This document shows positions 21,083-26,941 of a stretch of DNA of 26,941 nt, piece after piece. The stretch lies in contig CBDUSI010000062.1 in NCBI GenBank assembly GCA_965370045.1, forward strand, positions 1 to 26,941, given 5' to 3'. The notes beneath the pieces were generated by a model. It saw only the letters and a program-made list of their open reading frames with translations. It was not told the origin of the DNA and ran no database searches. This stretch comes from CAZONU01 sp965370045 (lineage in GTDB: Bacteria > Planctomycetota > SZUA-567 > JAKLDR01). Each line of letters starts with the position of its first letter. Within the stretch, counting starts at the first letter, position 1. A program made the position numbers and the translations under genes.

Positions 21083-24073
21083 ATGAAGTACCTCGCGTTT
21101 TCGGCGATACTGGCGCTTGCCACTACCGGGCGGGCCCACGGCGCCCAGGCGGACGCCGGCATCCTCGACTTCATGACCGGCTACTGGCGCAGTCACTACA
21201 TGCTGACGCCGGCTCCTGTCGATCTCAAGATGCTGAAACAGAGGGCCGTCGCGACCGACAAGGGCCTGGGCAAACTGATCAAGAAGCGCAAGGTCGACAT
21301 CAACAAGCCTGGCTTGGCCTGGCCGTTCTACTACACCACCAGCAACGACATCGGCCTCTTCGTCCGCACCCCGGCCCCGCCGCCGGACTGGACGAAGCCG
21401 GAGTTCGATGACGGCGGCTGGCCGCGTCAGCGCCTGCCGATGCTCACCTGGAAAAACCCCCGCCTGGACCGCAAGGCCCAGACCGAGGCGCTTTGCTGCT
21501 ACCGGGCGCGCTTCCTGGTGGATAACCCGGCACGGGCCAAAGACCTCACGATAGAGGTGGTCTGTCGCGGGGGGGCGGTCATCTACGTCAACGGTCGCGA
21601 GATCGGACGGGTCGGCCTGCCGAAGGGCAAGCTGACCCCCGAGACGCCCGCCCGAGTCTATCCGGACAAGGCCTACATCCTGCCGCCCCTGGGCGCGGGG
21701 AGGGCCTCCAAGAAACCGCGGCCGGTCGCTGACCTATGGGGAGAATTCCCGGTATGGAGTCCCCGGGAGATGAAGGAGCGGAAGAAGACACTGGGCCAGG
21801 TTGCCGCAGCCCTGAAGGTTTCGGTGGCGGACCTGGTCGTGTTCGGACACCGCTCCACGCCGTCAATCGTGACCCGCAAGGAATGGGAGGCGGTCAAGGC
21901 GCTGAGGAACAGGCGGCTCGGGCCGATCAAGGTTCCGGCCGAGGCCCTGCGCAAAGGGGTCAACGTTCTGGCCGTCGAGGTCCACCGCAGCACCATCAAT
22001 CCGGTTGTTCTTGGCGTTGAAGGACTGGGTACGCGCTACTGGTTCAAGGACAAGAAGGACTTCCGGTGGCAGCACGCCTTCCTGGTGGAGGCCAGGATGC
22101 GGTGCCGCTCGCCCGGCGCGGTCCGCCTGCCGGAGCGCACCAAGGACGTGCGCGTCTGGAGCGAGGACATCCACCGGCGCTGCTATCCCCGGGACTACGG
22201 TCCGCCGGGGGCGGCGATCCGCCCGATTCGCCTGGTGGGCGCGCGCGGCGGGGTCTACTCGGGCCAGGTGGTGGTGGACGCCGGCCGGCAGATAGCCGCC
22301 CTGCGCGCCTCGGTGAGCGCCCTGGCCGGCCCGGGCGGCAAGAGCATTCCCGCCTCGGCGGTCGAGGTGCGCTACGGCAAGAAGGCGCCGGTCTCGGACT
22401 TCCTGACTATATACGCCAACGGACAGGGGGGTACGCCCCTGGCTCGGGACTACGGGCGCCTGGCGCATATCCGCTATGTATCGGGAATCAACAAGGTTCA
22501 CCGCTTCTACGGCGGGACGAAAGGCGCGCTGCAGATGAGGGCGGCGTTCTCCAAGTTCTCCTTCTTCGACCACCTGGGCGCCGAGGCCCCCAAGTCGGTG
22601 CCGGCCGGTTCCTGCCAGCCGGTGTGGATCACTATTCGGGTCCCCCGGAACGCGGCCCCGGGCGCCTACAAGGGAACGCTCACGGTTTCCGCGGCTGGCC
22701 GGAGCTTCAAGGCACCGGTCCGGCTATGGGTCATGGACTGGGCGGTGCCGGAACCGAAAGACTTCCGGACCGTCATGGCCCTGGAAAGCTCGCCTCACGG
22801 CGTGGCCGCGCACTACAAGGTAAAGCTCTGGAGCAACGAGCACTTCAAGCTCATGGAGAACACCTTCAAGCTGCTCGGCGAGGTCGGCGGCGATGTGCTG
22901 ATCGTGCCGGTCATAGCCAAGACCCAGTTCGGCAACGGTCTCGACTCGATGATAAAGTGGAAGAAATCCGGCGGAAGCTACAAGCCCGACTTCTCGATCC
23001 TCGAGCGCTACCTGGACCTGGCCCTAAAGCACATGAAACCGCACTGCGTTTGCTTCGTGGTGACGCCCTTCTGGAGCAAGAAGAACTTCTACGTCGTCAA
23101 GGACGACGGCGGCGGCAAGACTTCTCTGTTGGAGGTTCCCGCTCCGGGCAGCAAGGCGGGGCTGGAGTTCTGGCGCCCGCTGGCGGTGGGCCTGAAGAAG
23201 CGCCTGGTCGCCCGGGGCCTGGAGAAGGCCTGGCACTGGGGCTACCTGGCCGATATCGCCCGGAAGGGGGCGGGAACGACGTCACAGACCGAACTCACGT
23301 TTAAGATGTTCGAGGATTTGGCCCCCGGCGTGGGCTGGGCGCGCGGCTCACACTGGGGAGCCTCCGGCCGGTTCACCTTCCCGACCACGGTCCGCGGCGG
23401 CGGCCGACTGGTCCGGCGAAACCGCAAGAGCGGAGAACTCACGGCTGTCAGCCACAAGGGCTGGCGGTGGTACGCGCTGGACCGCAAGGGGAAGAAGAAA
23501 CCGCGCTTCCGGCTGGTCTTCACTCGCGTCGAGTCCCCCATAATCTGGCTCTACGGGGTCAGCAACCCCTTCAAGTTCCGTATCGCGCCGGAGCATGCCC
23601 TCCTGTCCGGGGCCCAGGGAATCGGGCGCTGGGGCGCGGACTGCTGGGCCGACCGGGGCAAGTACTACTACGCCCGCGGCTGCGTTATGGGCTATGGAAG
23701 CCTGTCGCCAACGGTGTCGTGGCTGTTCTGGCCCGGACCACAGGGGGCCGAGGGAGGGGCACGTTTCGAGTGCATGCGAGAGGGACTCCAGGAAGCCGAG
23801 ACGCGGATATTCCTGGAGCGGAAGCTGGAGCAGGCGGCGTTTGCCGCCTCTTCCTCCGGAAAGGCCGCCCAGGCAGTCCTCGACGAGCGCATCCGACGGA
23901 ACCTGTACTTCCTCATCGAGTCCGGAGACAACGTTCCCGCGCCGCGAACTGAGCAGTACCGCCCGTCCTGGCAGGAACAGAGCTGGGACCTCTACTCCGC
24001 CGCGGCCAAGGCCGCTGGGAAACGGGTTCCCAGCGCGGCGGAGAGGAAACGCTTCTTCGGCCGAGAGCGTTAA
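21083..24073 (+). CDS. Exported DUF4091/GH123-like glycoside hydrolase family protein
   Basis: Product of 996 residues with a signal peptide (MKYLAFSAILALATTGRAHG). GGGAG lies seven bases before the ATG. Residues about 95-330 make a galactose-binding-like jelly roll (WTKPEFDDGGWP, YRARFLVDNP, AVIYVNGREIGRVG, LRKGVNVLAVEVHRS), interrupted near 215-280 by a Lys-rich insert. A beta sandwich (about 385-550, GVYSGQVVVDAGRQIAALRA, QPVWITIRVPRNAAPGAYKG) and a barrel-like region from about 560 follow, ending in FECMREGLQEAETRIFLERK, a typical DUF4091/GH123 feature. The family includes exo-acting beta-N-acetylgalactosaminidases. The Asp-Glu pair expected at the end of a barrel strand appears as Ala-Asp-Ile (D724, I725), so activity is uncertain. 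The FG-GAP gene follows after 16 bases. Confidence 0.75.
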   Translation: MKYLAFSAILALATTGRAHGAQADAGILDFMTGYWRSHYMLTPAPVDLKMLKQRAVATDKGLGKLIKKRKVDINKPGLAWPFYYTTSNDIGLFVRTPAPPPDWTKPEFDDGGWPRQRLPMLTWKNPRLDRKAQTEALCCYRARFLVDNPARAKDLTIEVVCRGGAVIYVNGREIGRVGLPKGKLTPETPARVYPDKAYILPPLGAGRASKKPRPVADLWGEFPVWSPREMKERKKTLGQVAAALKVSVADLVVFGHRSTPSIVTRKEWEAVKALRNRRLGPIKVPAEALRKGVNVLAVEVHRSTINPVVLGVEGLGTRYWFKDKKDFRWQHAFLVEARMRCRSPGAVRLPERTKDVRVWSEDIHRRCYPRDYGPPGAAIRPIRLVGARGGVYSGQVVVDAGRQIAALRASVSALAGPGGKSIPASAVEVRYGKKAPVSDFLTIYANGQGGTPLARDYGRLAHIRYVSGINKVHRFYGGTKGALQMRAAFSKFSFFDHLGAEAPKSVPAGSCQPVWITIRVPRNAAPGAYKGTLTVSAAGRSFKAPVRLWVMDWAVPEPKDFRTVMALESSPHGVAAHYKVKLWSNEHFKLMENTFKLLGEVGGDVLIVPVIAKTQFGNGLDSMIKWKKSGGSYKPDFSILERYLDLALKHMKPHCVCFVVTPFWSKKNFYVVKDDGGGKTSLLEVPAPGSKAGLEFWRPLAVGLKKRLVARGLEKAWHWGYLADIARKGAGTTSQTELTFKMFEDLAPGVGWARGSHWGASGRFTFPTTVRGGGRLVRRNRKSGELTAVSHKGWRWYALDRKGKKKPRFRLVFTRVESPIIWLYGVSNPFKFRIAPEHALLSGAQGIGRWGADCWADRGKYYYARGCVMGYGSLSPTVSWLFWPGPQGAEGGARFECMREGLQEAETRIFLERKLEQAAFAASSSGKAAQAVLDERIRRNLYFLIESGDNVPAPRTEQYRPSWQEQSWDLYSAAAKAAGKRVPSAAERKRFFGRER

Positions 24074-24089
24074 AGGAGGAGAGGCACCC

Positions 24090-26153
24090 ATGACCCGGAC
24101 CCGCAGACGCTGCGCGCTGGTCGCCCCGGCGGCCGCCCTCTGCCTGGCCCTCTTGTGGACCGCGCTGGGGCGGGCCTACGTCAATCCCAACTTCACCCCG
24201 CTGCACCTGGAGGAGCAGTCCAAGCTGATCTGCACCGTGAAAGTCGAGGAGATAGCCAAGGACGGCAAGAGCGCCACGCTGACCGTTCTCGACGTCATCA
24301 AGGGCGCCTCCCCCGCCAAGAAGCTGACCCTGGAGTTCACCGCCGTGCTCGCCAAGGAGGGCGGCAAGGAGGACGTGAAGGAGATTATCGAGCTGCTCAA
24401 GGCCGCCGGGGCCAAGCCGGCGCTCCTGACCAGCGGCGAGCTTGACGGCCAGCGCTGCGGCCTCCTGCACATGGAGGCCGTCTGGGTGCGCCTGGTCATG
24501 GGCAAGGACGCTACCAGGTGGCAGTTCGAGAAGGCTGACACCACCCTGAACGGCACCTTCAACGGCGGCACCGACATGTTCATCGAGGCCATGCGGTTCA
24601 TCCGCAAGTTCCCCAGCGCGCCGATCATGCCGGTGGCCGGCGGCGTGGCGTGGAGCGAGCACACCGAGCTGGGCAAGCTGGCCGGGGACGCCGCGGAGCT
24701 CCAGGCGGTCGACGTCGACGGCGACGGCAAGCTTGACCTCTTTGCCTCCTGCCCCCAGGGCGACAAGGTGTTCATCAACAAGGGGACTGGCTTCGAGGAG
24801 CTGGCCGGCTTGGCCTCGGCCAGCCGGGCCGCGGCCTGGGCCGACTTCGATGGCGACGGGCGCGTCGACCTGGCCTCGCTCTCGGACAAAGGGCTCAAGC
24901 TCTACTTCCAGAAGGAAGCCGGCAAGTTCACCGCGGAGGAGGTGAAGCTGGTCGGCAAGATCGAGACCGGAAGCCCCACGCTGACCGTCATTGATATCGG
25001 CGGCGATGGCAACGCCGACATGGTGGTTGGGGCCAGGACCTTCCCGGTGGTTTTGAGGAACAAGGACGGCAAGGGCAACTTCGAAACAGTCAAGCTGAGA
25101 AATCCCTGGCTCGAGAAGGACATGCAGCCTCCGGGCAAGGCGGGCCCATGCGTTGCCGCCGACTTCGACGGCGACGGCCTGGCCGATGTCGTCCAGTTCT
25201 ACCAGCAGCGCGGCCTGTTCTGGCGCGGCAAGGCCGACGGGAACTTCGAGGTCAAGGATTGCCCCGGCGCCTTCATGGGTAACGTGAAGCGGCGCAACGC
25301 TTGCATGGCTGACCTCGACGGCGACGGCTTGCTGGACATCTTCCTGATCGGCGGGGGCAGGAAGCCCTTCCTGCTCCAGAACCGCGGCGGGGGGAAGTTC
25401 GAGGAGGTCATGCGCCTGACCGGCGAGCCCGGTTACATCATCCAGGCCGGGGCTGTCTGCGCGGCGCTCGGCGACTTCAACAACGACACCTTCGTGGACG
25501 TGTTCGCGGGCTACGACGGAGATCCCTTCTGCCAGTTCTTCTTCAACCGTGGTTTCCGCAGCCTGGCCATCTGCGGGAAGCTCAAGCTCAAGGAGGACGA
25601 CGTGCCCGGCGCCGAGGAGGAGGGGCAGGCCGCGGCGCTGTGGGCCGACCTGAACGGGGACGGCGCACTGGAGTTGGTGACCGCCATGCGCGGCGGGGCA
25701 CTGTACCTCTCGCAGTCCGACCTGGCGGACATGGCCTCCCCCCCCTGCCTCAGGGTGAAGGTCGCCAGGGAGGCCGAACTGGCCGGCCCGGTGACCGTCC
25801 GCTTCTACCTGGAGGGCCGCTGCCTGGGAGCGCGGACTGCCCACAAGTGGGGCCCGCCGGCGCTGCTGGGGACCGGCGAGGTCGGCGAGTACCTCGTCAA
25901 GTGGCGGACCCCGGACGGGAAGGAGTTCTCCCGGAAGGTGGAGCTGGAAGACAATGCGGTGGAGATCGCCATAGGCGGGAAGGCCCCCTCGAAGAAGATC
26001 GCCAGCCTGGCACCGACCACATCGAAGCCCGCCAAGCCCCCGGCCAAGGCGGCTGCCAGGGGCGGCCCGCCGTGGGCGGTGGTCATAGGCGGCGCGGCCG
26101 TCGCCGTGTTGCTGGCCGTGCTGCTGGTGGTGGTGATGAGGAAGAAGCGCTAG
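24090..26153 (+). CDS. FG-GAP/VCBS repeat protein with C-terminal membrane anchor
   Basis: Product of 687 residues. ATG 24090 follows AAAGGAGGAGAGG; the frame is open far upstream, but that stretch is a shadow of the preceding gene. A signal peptide (CALVAPAAALCLALLWTALG) ends near residue 30. A short beta-rich domain (SKLICTVKVEEIAKDGKS) precedes at least seven calcium-binding loops of the DxDGDG type: DVDGDGKLDLF (about 207), DFDGDGRVDLAS (252), DIGGDGNADMVVG (302), DFDGDGLADVVQF (358), DLDGDGLLDIFLI (409), DFNNDTFVDVFAG (463) and DLNGDGALELVTA (520). These fit an integrin-like beta-propeller. A Pro/Lys/Ala linker and one membrane segment (about 661-683, WAVVIGGAAVAVLLAVLLVV) with a basic end (MRKKR) anchor the C-terminus. 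Likely envelope-displayed; partner unknown. Cotranscribed with the glycosidase-like gene. Confidence 0.85.
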   Translation: MTRTRRRCALVAPAAALCLALLWTALGRAYVNPNFTPLHLEEQSKLICTVKVEEIAKDGKSATLTVLDVIKGASPAKKLTLEFTAVLAKEGGKEDVKEIIELLKAAGAKPALLTSGELDGQRCGLLHMEAVWVRLVMGKDATRWQFEKADTTLNGTFNGGTDMFIEAMRFIRKFPSAPIMPVAGGVAWSEHTELGKLAGDAAELQAVDVDGDGKLDLFASCPQGDKVFINKGTGFEELAGLASASRAAAWADFDGDGRVDLASLSDKGLKLYFQKEAGKFTAEEVKLVGKIETGSPTLTVIDIGGDGNADMVVGARTFPVVLRNKDGKGNFETVKLRNPWLEKDMQPPGKAGPCVAADFDGDGLADVVQFYQQRGLFWRGKADGNFEVKDCPGAFMGNVKRRNACMADLDGDGLLDIFLIGGGRKPFLLQNRGGGKFEEVMRLTGEPGYIIQAGAVCAALGDFNNDTFVDVFAGYDGDPFCQFFFNRGFRSLAICGKLKLKEDDVPGAEEEGQAAALWADLNGDGALELVTAMRGGALYLSQSDLADMASPPCLRVKVAREAELAGPVTVRFYLEGRCLGARTAHKWGPPALLGTGEVGEYLVKWRTPDGKEFSRKVELEDNAVEIAIGGKAPSKKIASLAPTTSKPAKPPAKAAARGGPPWAVVIGGAAVAVLLAVLLVVVMRKKR

Positions 26154-26295
26154 AGTGCTTTCAACTATTCAGCCGATCGTGCTCTGTTGAAAAGGTATGA
26201 GAGGTAAGGGCAAGCTGTGGAAACTGGTCGGCAGCCGGTGAAGTTGCTCTTAGTGGACCGGACTGCAATGAAGGGAGAGCCAGCTTGGCGAGAAT
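26154..26295. other. Short intergenic region between convergent genes
   Basis: 142 bases with GC lower than the genes to the left. I see no gene, clear hairpin with T-run, or repeat in it. Confidence 0.5.
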
Positions 26296-26793
26296 TCAGA
26301 CCATGCCCTCCTGTTTCGGCCTGCTTATCCCCGGGGACTGGTCGCAGCCGTAGTCAAGATTGTTGTCTATACTGAACACCCCGCACGTGAACGCAATGAA
26401 CTTGTGGAGGCAATCGGGGTCTGTGCCACTGGTCCAGAAGAACCGATGCAGGGAGGTGTGCTTCTTCAGATTGTCGACGTCGTACTCGCTGAGGCCGTCT
26501 TCGATCCAGACGAAGTCGGCGCTGTAGTCAATGCAATCGGACTTCTGCCTGCCGCCTAACTCGGTGATGAGGGGAGTGGCCATGGTCGAGCAACAGTCCG
26601 GCCACAGGAGCCGGCTGACACCTGTAATGTACTGGGGACTGTCGCACCACATCGACAGCCAGCAGGGCTGTATATCGTGCAGCTTGCAGAACCTCATCAG
26701 GTAACCGTAGCCCCTGGACAACTCCACGCATGAATTGTCGTGGTCCCAAACCGCAATCACGCCGTCAATGTCCAGATACATCTTTCGCTGCAT
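26296..26793 (-). CDS. HAD-like hydrolase family protein
   Basis: Product of 165 residues. ATG 26793 has AGGAG five to six bases upstream on the minus strand. HAD motifs are visible: motif I LDIDGV (nucleophile D8, acid/base D10), motif II Ser47 in CWLSMWCD, motif III Lys84 in GGRQKSD, and motif IV E98/D99 in FVWIEDGLSEYD. HAD proteins of this small size are phosphatases or nucleotidases with a minimal cap; the substrate is unknown. The protein has ten Cys residues, many more than its neighbours, and the DNA is visibly poorer in GC and richer in A/T third positions. This, together with its isolated position, suggests recent acquisition. A good promoter lies just upstream. Confidence 0.7.
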   Translation of the reverse strand: MQRKMYLDIDGVIAVWDHDNSCVELSRGYGYLMRFCKLHDIQPCWLSMWCDSPQYITGVSRLLWPDCCSTMATPLITELGGRQKSDCIDYSADFVWIEDGLSEYDVDNLKKHTSLHRFFWTSGTDPDCLHKFIAFTCGVFSIDNNLDYGCDQSPGISRPKQEGMV

Positions 26794-26843
26794 GGCAGAC
26801 TCCTGTCCCCCTGTTCCCCCGAAGAACCCCGTCGGCCCTGGAA

Positions 26844-26871
26844 ATCATAGGGTTGAGTGAAGGCGTGGCAA
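26844..26871 (-). promoter_or_regulatory. Sigma-70-type promoter for the HAD-like gene
   Basis: On the minus strand, TTGCCA (26871-26866) and TATGAT (26849-26844) are each 5/6 matches and are separated by 16 bases. The start codon lies 50 bases downstream. It is the best promoter match in the window. Confidence 0.55.
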
Positions 26872-26941
26872 GGCAGAGGATCTGTCCTTAGAGCAATTTA
26901 AGTATGTGTAACGAATTGCCGATAAAGGAAGTATGCCAGCA

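Overview
The window is bacterial DNA of high GC content (about two thirds by eye), with densely packed genes on both strands, one tRNA gene and no rRNA, CRISPR array, transposase or complete phage gene. Signal peptides, a lipoprotein with a BamE/SmpA-like domain and a set of pseudopilins indicate a Gram-negative envelope. The mix of TPR proteins with a small N-terminal beta domain, LamG-bearing pseudopilins, FG-GAP proteins and a large DUF4091/GH123-like protein is what I would expect from Planctomycetota or a related PVC lineage. That placement is inference, since no phylogenetic marker was tested.

Layout: (1) 1-4299, surface-glycan genes: a TPR protein cut by the left edge, a zinc-finger-type SAM methyltransferase, and two convergent GT4 glycosyltransferases on the minus strand. 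(2) 4466-5839 minus, a secreted HExxH gluzincin peptidase. (3) 6046-7011, a divergently placed folD with unusual active-site residues. (4) 7055-20284, one long, tightly coupled operon: a PilM-PilN fusion, PilO, a small PilP/GspC-position membrane protein that seems to start at CTG, a secreted TPR/LamG-like protein, then pseudopilins GspG, GspH, a 1488-residue GspK, GspJ and GspI. Genes overlap by 1-11 bases, except for one 33-base gap. (5) 20374-20788, a small lipoprotein gene and tRNA-Leu(UAA). (6) 21083-26153, a two-gene unit of exported proteins: a DUF4091/GH123-like protein and an FG-GAP repeat protein with a C-terminal membrane anchor. (7) 26296-26793 minus, a Cys-rich HAD-like gene of visibly lower GC with its own promoter.

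The core of the window is region 4. The alignment-complex genes look like type IV pilus genes (PilMNO), while the pilin-like subunits look like type II secretion pseudopilins (GspG/H/I/J/K). The minor pseudopilins are enlarged by inserted domains: a LamG-like sandwich in GspH, and LamG-like segments plus five copies of a roughly 45-residue module in GspK, with a sixth copy in GspJ. The secretion ATPase, platform protein, secretin and prepilin peptidase are not in this window. A plausible reading is a type II-like secretion or short-pilus machine whose tip complex carries ligand-binding domains, possibly handling exported glycan-active proteins such as those in region 6; this link is inference.
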